A DNA stretch of 14,424 bases from Calditrichota bacterium (GCA_003818595.1 RPQV01000028.1:1-14424); one strand, 5' to 3'; shown: positions 1-7,499, numbered from the stretch's first letter. Numbers and translations: made by a program. The notes: a model not told the origin generated them from the letters alone.

Positions 1-526
1 CGGCAAAAACAACAGGCTCCGTATAAGTATAGGCAATCACCGCACAGTGGTTTTTTAACGCCAGTTCAGCCACTTGCGGCGGCGGGAGATCAATCGATTT
101 GACCTGATCGATGTTTGCCTGCGATATCTCCCAATTTTGGCAGAATTTACAGATCAGGTTACAGCCGACCGTGGCAATAGAAAGTGCCCTCTCACCAGGC
201 ATAAAGTGAAATAACGGTTTTTTTTCTATCGGATCAACATGAACCGCACAGGCCTTTCCATAAACCAACGAATAGTAAGTCCCGCCGTGATTTTCACGAA
301 CTCCGCAGAATCCCCGCTCAAGATCATCGATAACACACTGACGCGGACAAAGCTCACATTGAATTTTGCGTTGGGAGAGTTTTTTGTAATACCTGGCTTC
401 GGTAAACTCCGGCTTGTCGTTGTCTTCAGATCGTAATGAAGATCGGGACTGCGTCTTTTGATCTGCCGCCAAAAGACAACCGGCGCAAGCTGTTGAGTGG
501 ATGAATTTTCGCCGCGTCCAATTCAT
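1..526 (-). CDS. amrS: AmmeMemoRadiSam-type radical SAM enzyme with Tat signal (3' end cut by window edge)
   Basis: Translation of the minus strand from ATG at 526 gives 175 codons running off the left edge; the C-terminal half is missing. The family signature is clear: an N-terminal four-cysteine cluster (C57, C60, C64, C74) in a CELCPRQC context, the DPIEKKPLFHFMPG block at about 98-111, then the radical SAM cluster CX3CX2C (C122, C126, C129) in GCNLICKFCQNWEIS, and a YTYTEP motif near 166. These match the radical SAM member of the AMMECR1/Memo/radical SAM group, whose reaction is not known. Radical SAM enzymes use a 4Fe-4S cluster and S-adenosylmethionine in the cytosol. Oddly, this protein begins MNWTRRKFIHSTACAGCLLA, which looks like a twin-arginine signal. 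The start overlaps the upstream DUF362 stop (ATGA), implying co-transcription and translational coupling. Family assignment is firm; export is inferred. Confidence 0.9.
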   Translation of the reverse strand, partial: MNWTRRKFIHSTACAGCLLAADQKTQSRSSLRSEDNDKPEFTEARYYKKLSQRKIQCELCPRQCVIDDLERGFCGVRENHGGTYYSLVYGKACAVHVDPIEKKPLFHFMPGERALSIATVGCNLICKFCQNWEISQANIDQVKSIDLPPPQVAELALKNHCAVIAYTYTEPVVFA

Positions 527-1524
527 GCGCTGTCGATAGTAATACGTTCAATTTTTTCCAATGAGGCAACTCCCAATCGATGAACATCATCGGCTGCTGT
601 TAAAATATAGTGAGGTTCTCGACCGGCTGCCTGCAGAGTCGGCAATTGTTCCTGCAATCGTTTTTGATCAATGATATCCCACAATACTCGATCCATTGCC
701 ACCATATCCACCGCGGCAACCAGGCTGTTCATTGTCCAGGAGAATTCCGACATAAAGGGCGGACCGCCTTCATACTGAGCGACAAGAGCGTCACACAGGG
801 TCAATCGGGTTTTATGACGAATATCGGCAGCCATATTCACATCCGCGACATACGGATCACCGTGACTAAGATGATATTTATTCGGATTATTGATGGCGCC
901 AAAAAAGTTTTTTAGTGCACCGCTCAATCCGACGATCCCATGATCTTTGAGTATGGGGAGATTGATGACGGCAGTGCATCGTGAGAGAATCTTTGAAATT
1001 TGGCTCGCAGCCATGCCGAATTCAAATACATTTTCATTGAATCCACCGTACTCATTGCCGTAACATTTTATCCCCTTATCGCTGAAATTGAGTTTATAAC
1101 CGCTTCGTTCCAGATCTTGACTGCGTCGATCCCAAATGATGATTCTTTCAGCAGCGATACCTGCAGTGCACAATCGCTCGGTGATGGCGGTGGTGAGAAT
1201 CTGATGGGTTGAAAGATATTTACCGGCCAGACAATTCACTTTTAGGCCGACGAAATCATCGCGACGAAAAAGTGTCTGCCAAACCTTTGGAGCAGACATT
1301 TCAAAAAGCGCTTCGACGGCTGCATCCACCATCCTTCCTATTCTGTCGGTGTCGAACTTGACTTCCTTCGCTTCACCCGAAACCACCTGAACCGTAACCA
1401 CACGTGAATGATCAGGTCGACGATTGGATGGTATCGTTGATAGTGATATGGCTTTGGTTGGCAAACCGGCGGCTGCACCTGAACCCCACAACAAGGAGGA
1501 TTGTATAAAACGGCGTCGATTCAT
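523..1524 (-). CDS. DUF362 domain protein with twin-arginine signal
   Basis: The 333-residue protein begins MNRRRFIQSSLLWGSGAAAG, a typical Tat signal (RRRFI followed by a short hydrophobic stretch), so a periplasmic or surface location is likely. The rest matches the DUF362 family: the GLKVNC block at about 93-98, LKDHG at 192-196, SGALKNFFGAINNPNKYH at 201-218, a LTLCDAL segment at 241-247, YEGGPP at 251-256 and an AVDMVAMD motif near 271-278. DUF362 proteins have no settled function; relatives often accompany iron-sulfur or redox genes. Its stop overlaps the start of the radical SAM gene by 4 bp, so the two are probably a functional pair. Upstream of the ATG only a weak GAG Shine-Dalgarno-like element is seen, and a terminator-like hairpin lies about 20 bp before the start. 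The family call comes from conserved motifs remembered, not searched. Confidence 0.85.
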   Translation of the reverse strand: MNRRRFIQSSLLWGSGAAAGLPTKAISLSTIPSNRRPDHSRVVTVQVVSGEAKEVKFDTDRIGRMVDAAVEALFEMSAPKVWQTLFRRDDFVGLKVNCLAGKYLSTHQILTTAITERLCTAGIAAERIIIWDRRSQDLERSGYKLNFSDKGIKCYGNEYGGFNENVFEFGMAASQISKILSRCTAVINLPILKDHGIVGLSGALKNFFGAINNPNKYHLSHGDPYVADVNMAADIRHKTRLTLCDALVAQYEGGPPFMSEFSWTMNSLVAAVDMVAMDRVLWDIIDQKRLQEQLPTLQAAGREPHYILTAADDVHRLGVASLEKIERITIDSA

Positions 1525-1538
1525 ATCATCTCATTAAA

Positions 1539-1568
1539 TAAAAAAACCGCAATCCCCAAGATTACGGT
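1539..1568 (-). terminator. Hairpin with U-tract between the sensor gene and the DUF362 gene
   Basis: Read on the minus strand, ACCGTAATC pairs with GATTGCGGT around a 5-nt loop, with one internal mismatch, and is followed directly by seven T residues. It lies 40 bp after the stop of the sensory gene and about 20 bp before the DUF362 start, so it can serve as an intrinsic terminator of the former or as an attenuator in the leader of the latter. Confidence 0.7.
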
Positions 1569-1607
1569 CTATTGTCTAAAACAAGTTATAAAAAGAAAGT
1601 TGTAATG

Positions 1608-3638
1608 TCAACGGAGAAATCGTTCGACCAATTTTTTAAATCCTCCTTTGCTGAATTCATCCCTCTCTTCGTCTTCTTCTTCCAAAGATTCATCAAAGTA
1701 GCTATTTTCGAAAGTATCGGGCATGGTCGAGGGGACGCCCTGCTCTCTCGCTTGGACAAACATGATACGGTTATCAATTGCGACTGCAATCTGATTCGCC
1801 AATATTTCCAGCGTCTGAATCGTTTCCAGTGAAGGTATCCGACAATCTCGCGGATCATCGGCGATGATAAAACCGATGATTTTGCCGTCCCGTCCCTTGA
1901 CCGGAACCAGCAACAGCGCCCAATTTGGCCAGCCGTCGCCGAATCGCAGATTGCTCTCGGAACCAAAATAAATCTGCTTTAAATGGTGAAGAACCGGTTC
2001 GTCCTTATTGATCAAAAAGGATTTTTCGGCCTGATATTCTTCTTTGAGCAGTTCGCTGAATTCGTGAATATCAAATGTCAATTCACGAATCTGAACCTGT
2101 TTGATCTGGTCATCGCAGGCTACGGCTTTGGTTTCCAGCATTTGAGTTTTTTTGCTGAGAAGCATCAAGGCCACCAAATTGAACTCGAGCGTATGTCGAG
2201 CAGACCAAACCGTCTCATTGAGCAATTCCGTCAAACTGAGATGAAGCTTGAAGATGTTGCTGTTGGCAAGTATCTGTTTTAGTCGGCGATTCTTTTTAGC
2301 CAAGGAAATGAAGCGATAATAATTCTCGACACACATGCTGATCAGGCGGGAGAATAGCTCAAGGTTGTAAAAGGTCGTTCTTGTGGGCAGCATTCCCGCA
2401 TGCGGACCATCCAGGGAAATATAACCGAACGTATTATCGCTGTGATCTTTCAGATTCAACAGCACAAGATCACGCTTGTGCCATTCATTCAGCGGACGAC
2501 GACGTTGTGTTCGTCTTTCGGGTACGCCGGGATTATCCTCATGCGGGAATTCGCGCTGATCCTGATTAAAATAAATGACCTTGATGCGATATCGATCAAA
2601 GAAGATGCGGTCAATGACCTCGCGTGGGACTTCTAGCGCCCGTTGTTCGATGCTTTGTCCCTCGTCCTCACTGTATCCCACCAAGGCTTGTTTTATGAAT
2701 GCCTGCTTGCGTCGATCCAATAAAGCGATCGTCGATCGCTTGAATCCGAATATTTGACAGGTTATTTCAACAATTCGCCGCATAAAAATATTGAGCGGCT
2801 CGTTATAGGTACTCTGAACCAAATCGATCAATTCAGCCACCATTTTGGTCTGATCAAAACGCTGCTTATCAACCGCATTGGTCTCGTGCTGAATCAGATG
2901 AACTCTTCCCCTGAAGCCAATTATATGACCATTTTGCGCATCATCACGAAGGACTCGCAACTGCAATTTACACAGATGCAGTTCGCCAAGCTTGTCAATT
3001 AATTGAACAGTTATCGAGTTTTCGACTTCTTTCAGCGCAGCATCGAATATTTTCCGGAGGAAATTACCATCTTGGTTTTCCGGTATCAAATCTGTAATGG
3101 ACAGCTGCAAAAGCTCCTGCATCGAATAGCGAGTGATCTGTTCCAATACCGGATTGACAGATAAAAATCGTCCTCGACGATCGCAAACCAAATATCCTTC
3201 CTCACTCACCCTAATCTGAGACAATCCCGGCGTGACGTTTCCTTGCGCCTTGGTCAGTTTATCCTGCTCATGAAACCCATTGCCGGCTTGTCTGATGGCA
3301 TTTGAAAGCATCGGCAAATAACCGGTGGTTTTGGTAATGGTTTTGTGTACACCGACCTGACTAACGTTGTGTGCTAATTCCGTTTCATTTTCGCGCAACG
3401 TGACGATGGTAAAAGATTCATCCTTGAGGGTTGCAAGGATGCTTAAAAAGGCGGAATAGTTCGTACCGGCCAGATCGCTGTCGACGAGAGCGACCTGAAA
3501 TGAGTCAAGGCTTATTTTTTCAACAAGATCCGTTAGAGAATTCACCCCGGTAACTTTATATCCTGATTGTTGTCCCTGAAGCATTTGCGTCGTTGCTTCA
3601 ATAAATGAACGCTTCGGATGAGCGATAACAATATTCAT
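1608..3638 (-). CDS. REC-PAS-GAF-GAF sensory protein with degenerate receiver
   Basis: This 676-residue cytosolic protein has an N-terminal receiver-like domain (about 1-120), a PAS domain (about 138-250; VCDRRGRFLSVNPVLEQITRY) and two GAF-like domains (about 275-440 and 465-640; the second has LLVPVKGRDGKIIGFIIADD). It closes with an acidic, glutamate-rich linker and a short basic tail. The receiver keeps the phospho-acceptor position (D53 in VALVDSD) and a lysine near 103, but the usual N-terminal acidic pair is replaced by AH (MNIVIAHPK), so normal phosphorylation is doubtful. No histidine kinase, GGDEF, EAL, phosphatase or DNA-binding domain is visible, so it may act through protein partners. 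The start at 3638 is preferred over the ATG at 3647 because AAGG lies 9 nt upstream of the former but directly abuts the latter, and MNIVI matches a receiver start. It appears monocistronic. Confidence 0.8.
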   Translation of the reverse strand: MNIVIAHPKRSFIEATTQMLQGQQSGYKVTGVNSLTDLVEKISLDSFQVALVDSDLAGTNYSAFLSILATLKDESFTIVTLRENETELAHNVSQVGVHKTITKTTGYLPMLSNAIRQAGNGFHEQDKLTKAQGNVTPGLSQIRVSEEGYLVCDRRGRFLSVNPVLEQITRYSMQELLQLSITDLIPENQDGNFLRKIFDAALKEVENSITVQLIDKLGELHLCKLQLRVLRDDAQNGHIIGFRGRVHLIQHETNAVDKQRFDQTKMVAELIDLVQSTYNEPLNIFMRRIVEITCQIFGFKRSTIALLDRRKQAFIKQALVGYSEDEGQSIEQRALEVPREVIDRIFFDRYRIKVIYFNQDQREFPHEDNPGVPERRTQRRRPLNEWHKRDLVLLNLKDHSDNTFGYISLDGPHAGMLPTRTTFYNLELFSRLISMCVENYYRFISLAKKNRRLKQILANSNIFKLHLSLTELLNETVWSARHTLEFNLVALMLLSKKTQMLETKAVACDDQIKQVQIRELTFDIHEFSELLKEEYQAEKSFLINKDEPVLHHLKQIYFGSESNLRFGDGWPNWALLLVPVKGRDGKIIGFIIADDPRDCRIPSLETIQTLEILANQIAVAIDNRIMFVQAREQGVPSTMPDTFENSYFDESLEEEDEERDEFSKGGFKKLVERFLR

Positions 3639-3761
3639 AAGTTGCATCCTTGATCCGATAGAACAACAAAGTCATGATTCTTAATTAAATAAACAAAAAG
3701 TATTCTGAAATTGCAAGGAAAATCATCATACTTGCTTGTTAAATTTGTTTTAAAATGAAAC

Positions 3762-3790
3762 ATTATATCATGTAGCAATTTTATGGCCAA
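3762..3790 (-). promoter_or_regulatory. Candidate sigma-70 promoter of the REC-PAS-GAF gene
   Basis: On the minus strand TTGGCC (3790-3785) is followed after 17 bp by a perfect TATAAT (3767-3762). Transcription would start near 3755 and give a leader of about 115 nt before the preferred start at 3638. The -35 matches TTGACA at four of six positions. Confidence 0.45.
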
Positions 3791-3943
3791 ATGATATTCG
3801 CATATCCTCATCATGATTGCTGATTTCGAGACGCCAACGTCATCAAACACTCACTCAATCTGACATTGGTTTCCAGCATCAACCGCCGTAATCTTATTCC
3901 CCTCGTGGGCTTTCAATTCAAACTCTCCATACTTTGTTTTTAA

Positions 3944-3972
3944 TTGCAGATCTTGATCATAATAAGTATATT
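3944..3972 (+). promoter_or_regulatory. Candidate promoter of the ccm operon
   Basis: TTGCAG (3944-3949) and TATATT (3967-3972) are spaced by 17 bp and would start transcription near 3979, about 40 nt before the first start codon. The -35 match is poor (three of six), the -10 good (five of six). Confidence 0.35.
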
Positions 3973-4016
3973 CAACTTATCCAAGATACCATTTTGGTTG
4001 GTCAACAAGGAACAAC

Positions 4017-5150
4017 ATGTTACTTTTACGATATCTCATCTACACCATGCTTTTTGCATCTGCTGCTGAAAGCAGCTCTATCTTTAACGGTAGGATCGTC
4101 AATGGATCGCGCGAGAATGAACCGGTCTCCCATGCGCATACGGTTTTACAAAGAATAAGCTCAAACATGCAAATCCCGCAGGAGTTGGATAGTCAAATAA
4201 GCGATGCTCAAGGGAGCATTCGCTTCATAACTGCAGAAGTGGATACGAATTTCACCTATTTCATCACTACAGAACATCAGGGTATTCAATATTATTCAAA
4301 CGGCGACACCCCCAACCCTCTTTCCCCCACTCAGCTTAATCTGGTCATCTATGATACCACTCATTCGACCGCCGATCTGCAGATCCTCATGCATCATGTC
4401 ATCATTGAAGATGAGGGTAACTCTCTTTCATTTCGAGAAACACGCGTTATGAATAATAAAGGGAACAGGTCCATCACACCGACCGATTCCGACAACAAGC
4501 TCCAAAATGCATGGAATAGATATCCCATTCCGTCGACGGCAGAGAGCTTTTCCCCCTTATCAGGTCATGCACCAGATGAATTGGTCAGGAGAGGTAATGA
4601 TGTCTACAATCGCGGCGTGTTCCCACCAGGAAACAAAACGATTAGCTTTTCCTACAAGATACCGTTCAACGAAAACTCGCTCGCACTGGAATTGAGCGCC
4701 TCGACTATAGCGAATAGTTTTGATCTTTTTGTTGGCAGTTCAACAATCCGCATTGAATCGCTCCAATTGTCGGATTATGGAGCGTTCACAATTCGCGGTA
4801 AAAGCTATAATCGATATGGCACAACGGATTTGACGAATCCACAGATCTTTATTCGGATAATCCGCATGGGTGAAAATAAATCACCGCGGCCCATGACCAC
4901 CATCCTATTTACCGCACTTCTCCTGACGCTTGGGATAATCCTGGCAACCTTGATCAAAATGCCCGCTAAAGATAAAGACAAGGTGGATCTGTCTACATTA
5001 AAGAACGATTTAATTCGCGAAATTGCCGAGATCAACTCAAGGGATCACTCAGCGGCAAAAGGTGTCCGCCGACAAGAGCTAATGCAGAAATTAATTGATA
5101 TCGAGTTGCTCATTCGTCAAAACGAAAAAAAGCATCGTAAAAATAGATGA
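4017..5150 (+). CDS. Membrane-anchored Ig-like protein, first gene of the ccm operon, function unknown
   Basis: This 377-residue protein has an N-terminal signal peptide (about 1-18), then a beta-sandwich that looks like a carboxypeptidase-regulatory/transthyretin-like domain (about 23-95: INGRIVNG-type start as FNGRIVNG, a central SDAQGSIRF and HQGIQYYS at the end). A second region contains PPGNKTISFSYKIPF (203-217). One membrane helix lies at about 293-314, and a charged, helical cytosolic tail of about 60 residues follows (DLIREIAEINSR, RRQELMQKLIDIELL). The topology is therefore periplasmic sandwich domains, one anchor and a cytosolic coil. The start is supported by AAGGA 5 nt upstream. 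Its stop overlaps ccmA by 4 bp, so a role in heme export or apocytochrome handling is inferred from context only. The cytosolic tail could contact the CcmA ATPase or resemble the short coil of CcmI-type proteins; neither is shown. Confidence 0.75.
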   Translation: MLLLRYLIYTMLFASAAESSSIFNGRIVNGSRENEPVSHAHTVLQRISSNMQIPQELDSQISDAQGSIRFITAEVDTNFTYFITTEHQGIQYYSNGDTPNPLSPTQLNLVIYDTTHSTADLQILMHHVIIEDEGNSLSFRETRVMNNKGNRSITPTDSDNKLQNAWNRYPIPSTAESFSPLSGHAPDELVRRGNDVYNRGVFPPGNKTISFSYKIPFNENSLALELSASTIANSFDLFVGSSTIRIESLQLSDYGAFTIRGKSYNRYGTTDLTNPQIFIRIIRMGENKSPRPMTTILFTALLLTLGIILATLIKMPAKDKDKVDLSTLKNDLIREIAEINSRDHSAAKGVRRQELMQKLIDIELLIRQNEKKHRKNR

Positions 5151-5836
5151 TCCGTGCGCTCAATATAAGTAAATCTTTTGGATTGAAGAATGCCCTGGAT
5201 GGCATTTCATTTGAAATCAGCGCGGGTGAATATGTCGCCCTGCTCGGCGTAAACGGCGCGGGAAAAACAACTCTTGTCAATTTATTGGCGACCCTCATGC
5301 GCCCGACAAAGGGGGAGATTTTTATCGCCGGTTTTTCAGGGAAAACACAATCCCTGCATCTTCGCCGGAATATTGGTGTGATGAGCCATGCAGGCTTTCT
5401 TTATAATGATTTGAGCGCGGAAGAAAATCTCCATTTTTATGGCAGGATGTTTGACGTACCGGACTTGAAGAAACGTGCGGAAGATCTTCTGCGTAAAGTC
5501 GGATTATACAATCGACGTGACGACCGTGTACGGACATTTTCCCGCGGAATGCAACAGAGATTATCGCTGGCCAGAACGCTGCTTCATAATCCGGCAGTTC
5601 TCCTCCTCGATGAACCTTTCGCCGGGCTGGATATTCATGCCGCAGACATGCTCAAGCGCATGTTGGACGAACTTATTGCCGCCCATCATACCGTGCTGTT
5701 GACTGTCCATGACATTGACTATGCATTGGAAAAAACGCAGAGAATTCTCATTTTGAGGGACGGCAAGCTGGTGGCCGACCTGCCGACAAAGATGCAGTCT
5801 TTGCACACTATTCGCGAGGAACTGGCGATTCGATGA
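5147..5836 (+). CDS. ccmA: Heme exporter ATP-binding protein CcmA
   Basis: This 229-residue ABC ATPase is the energising subunit of the CcmABCD complex, which loads or releases heme for the CcmE chaperone in System I cytochrome c maturation. Visible motifs are Walker A GVNGAGKTT (34-42), an ABC signature FSRGMQQR in place of LSGGQ, Walker B LLLDEP with the following FAGLD, and the H-loop in LLTVHD. The usual Q-loop glutamine appears to be alanine (SHAGFLYNDLS, A82), which may be a lineage trait. It overlaps the preceding gene and the following ccmB by 4 bp each (ATGA), so translation is coupled. The general ABC call is certain; the CcmA assignment rests on the adjacent ccmB and ccmC genes. 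Confidence 0.93.
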   Translation: MIRALNISKSFGLKNALDGISFEISAGEYVALLGVNGAGKTTLVNLLATLMRPTKGEIFIAGFSGKTQSLHLRRNIGVMSHAGFLYNDLSAEENLHFYGRMFDVPDLKKRAEDLLRKVGLYNRRDDRVRTFSRGMQQRLSLARTLLHNPAVLLLDEPFAGLDIHAADMLKRMLDELIAAHHTVLLTVHDIDYALEKTQRILILRDGKLVADLPTKMQSLHTIREELAIR

Positions 5837-6510
5837 ACGTCTTGCATCACTTGTTCACCATAATCCGCAAGGATATTTTACTCGAATCACGAAGCAAAGA
5901 AATAATCACCTCGATGATCGTATTCTCTTTGATGGTCATGGCGGTTTTTAATTTCATCTTTGAACCCGGATCGACGCAAATCCGTGGCGCCACGCCCGGA
6001 GTATTATGGGTGGCATTCATCTTCGCAGGCAACCTTGGACTCAGCCGATCATTTGCCTTGGAACAGGATAATGCGATGATGCGGGGACTTGTACTCTGCC
6101 CCGTGGATAAAAGCGTGATCTACGTAGCCAAAGTGATCGCCAATATCCTATTCATGACATTGGTACAGTGGATTTCCCTGCCGGTTCTGATGGTCCTTTT
6201 TGACATGGACCTGTTGCCCGTTTTGATCCCTCTTCTGTTGATTCTATTCCTCGGAGCTGCTGGATTTGCCGGAGTCGGTACTTTATTCGCAACCATTTCA
6301 GCCAATACGAAATCCCGTGAGGTTATGCTGCCGATATTGCTTTTTCCCGTCTCCATTCCGGTCATCCTTTCAGCCGTAAAAAGTACAATCTGTCTGCTTG
6401 CGGGAAATCAGCCGGAACAGCTCTGGTCGTGGCTGAAAATCCTTATCGCTTTTGATCTCATTTTTTTGATTTTATCATTTTTACTCTATGAATATGTTTT
6501 GGAAGAATGA
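5833..6510 (+). CDS. ccmB: Heme exporter membrane protein CcmB
   Basis: The 225-residue polytopic protein has about six hydrophobic segments and the family's cytosolic entry motif (IIRKDILLESRSKEI, about 10-24). The middle contains the conserved type of stretch RSFALEQDNAMMRGL, followed by helices that include GAAGFAGVGTLFA. CcmB is the membrane partner of CcmA in heme handling for cytochrome c maturation. Its length matches the family (about 220 residues). The start ATG overlaps the ccmA stop; a GAGGA lies about 12 nt upstream. Only 3 bp separate its stop from ccmC. Confidence 0.93.
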   Translation: MNVLHHLFTIIRKDILLESRSKEIITSMIVFSLMVMAVFNFIFEPGSTQIRGATPGVLWVAFIFAGNLGLSRSFALEQDNAMMRGLVLCPVDKSVIYVAKVIANILFMTLVQWISLPVLMVLFDMDLLPVLIPLLLILFLGAAGFAGVGTLFATISANTKSREVMLPILLFPVSIPVILSAVKSTICLLAGNQPEQLWSWLKILIAFDLIFLILSFLLYEYVLEE

Positions 6511-6513
6511 ACG

Positions 6514-7191
6514 ATGAAAAAATCTGACGCCGTATTGAGTATTTTGTCTTTTGTCGGAATTTTAGCAGCGCTTTATATGGCATTCATCTATGCTCCGACT
6601 GAACGGACGATGGGAGATGTTCAGCGGATTTTTTATTTTCATGTGCCATGCGCGTGGATTTCCTTTCTCGCATTTGCGGTCGTCTGTTTCTGCAGCATTC
6701 TTTTTTTGCGCCGTGGGACTCCCCACTGGGACCGTTTAGCCTATAGTGCTGCAGAAATAGGAATTCTCTTTTTATCTCTGGTTCTGGTCACCGGACCCTT
6801 ATGGGCAAAGCCGGTCTGGAATGTGTACTGGACATGGGATGCTCGGCTGACAACATGCCTTATCCTGTGGCTAATTTACGCCGCGTATCTCATGTTGCGC
6901 AACTGGGTCACTGATCGAGAACGAGGAGCTCGATTCGCAGCGGTTTTCGGCATTATCGGTTTTATTGATGTGCCCATTGTTTATATGTCGATTAGATGGT
7001 GGCGCACCTTACACCCGGCGCCGGTTCTTGGAGGCGATGAAGGCAGCGGATTGTCACCGCAAATGCTGTATACACTGCTGGCAGCAATTGCAGGTTTCAC
7101 AATTTTATTTGTAACGTTATTAAGTTTTCGCTATCGAACTCACCTGTTCAGGTTGCAGATTGAACAACTTGATTCGGATCATCGCTTCTGA
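6514..7191 (+). CDS. ccmC: Cytochrome c maturation heme-handling protein CcmC
   Basis: The 225-residue membrane protein carries the tryptophan-rich heme-handling WWD motif (WAKPVWNVYWTWDARLT, about 97-113) on a periplasmic loop and two flanking conserved histidines, H43 in YFHVP and H167 in WWRTLHP, which in CcmC ligate heme. Six hydrophobic helices can be traced. CcmC presents heme to CcmE. GGAAG lies about 8 nt before the ATG. It sits between ccmB and a small ccmD-like gene, the usual System I order. The protein is shorter than CcmF and lacks CcmF features, so confusion with CcmF is unlikely. Confidence 0.95.
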   Translation: MKKSDAVLSILSFVGILAALYMAFIYAPTERTMGDVQRIFYFHVPCAWISFLAFAVVCFCSILFLRRGTPHWDRLAYSAAEIGILFLSLVLVTGPLWAKPVWNVYWTWDARLTTCLILWLIYAAYLMLRNWVTDRERGARFAAVFGIIGFIDVPIVYMSIRWWRTLHPAPVLGGDEGSGLSPQMLYTLLAAIAGFTILFVTLLSFRYRTHLFRLQIEQLDSDHRF

Positions 7192-7202
7192 AGGAAATGA
7201 AA

Positions 7203-7346
7203 ATGAACAAGATCACTTTTCTATTTTGGGCATACACAGCTATTTGGACGGGACTATTCATTTTTATGCTCAAGATTGCGCACGATTTAAAAGCTCAACA
7301 ACAAAAACTAAAGCTCCTTGATGAACGTCTTCGAGCACAGAAATAA
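7203..7346 (+). CDS. ccmD: CcmD-like small membrane protein
   Basis: A 47-codon gene reads MNKITFLFWAYTAIWTGLFI onward: one N-terminal membrane helix (about 5-24) and a basic/helical cytosolic tail rich in K, Q, L and E. This is the layout of CcmD, the small subunit that helps release holo-CcmE from the CcmABC complex. AAGGA lies 7 nt upstream of this ATG; an in-frame ATG 6 nt earlier (7197) is too close to it. The gene starts 11 bp after ccmC. Sequence conservation in CcmD is low, so the call rests on size, topology and position. Confidence 0.75.
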   Translation: MNKITFLFWAYTAIWTGLFIFMLKIAHDLKAQQQKLKLLDERLRAQK

Positions 7347-7478
7347 ACGATTCTGACACCCCACATCTCTTTCAGACGTCACCTTATAGAAAATAGCATC
7401 CGGCAGCCGGGGCGCACTAAAATCATGCGGCATCCGACGTTGATTTTCCTCTCGGTCAAAAGGGTATCATTGCAGATC

Positions 7479-7499
7479 ATTTCCTTCAGGGAAGGAAAT
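7479..7499. repeat. Perfect 9-bp inverted repeat over the ferredoxin stop codon
   Basis: ATTTCCTTC and GAAGGAAAT flank a 3-nt loop. The stem includes the stop codon of the minus-strand ferredoxin gene and lies between convergent genes (ccmD end at 7346, ferredoxin end at 7486). No T-run follows on either strand, so it is not a classical intrinsic terminator, though it may protect a 3' end. Confidence 0.5.

Larger units (their letters stand above)
3639..4016. other. Divergent intergenic region, AT-rich
   Basis: This stretch separates the minus-strand sensory gene from the plus-strand ccm operon. It is AT-rich and shows no convincing coding sequence; the open frames on both strands lack recognisable protein features. 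It holds candidate promoters in both directions (3762-3790 minus, 3944-3972 plus) and nothing else recognised. Confidence 0.6.

Noticed and set aside
1586..1966. A 126-codon minus-strand frame
   Set aside because: It overlaps the sensory gene in another frame; the latter has clear PAS and GAF domains and the former has none.
3635..3850. A 71-codon minus-strand frame upstream of the sensory gene
   Set aside because: It spans the candidate promoter and leader of that gene, has an irregular composition and no family resemblance.
3934..4158. A 74-codon plus-strand frame at the head of the ccm operon
   Set aside because: It overlaps the signal peptide of the real gene in another frame and contains the candidate -10 element just inside its start.
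7398..7440. Short GCATCCG direct repeat after the ccm operon
   Set aside because: Seven bases repeated once is within chance expectation; no array or flanking structure is seen.
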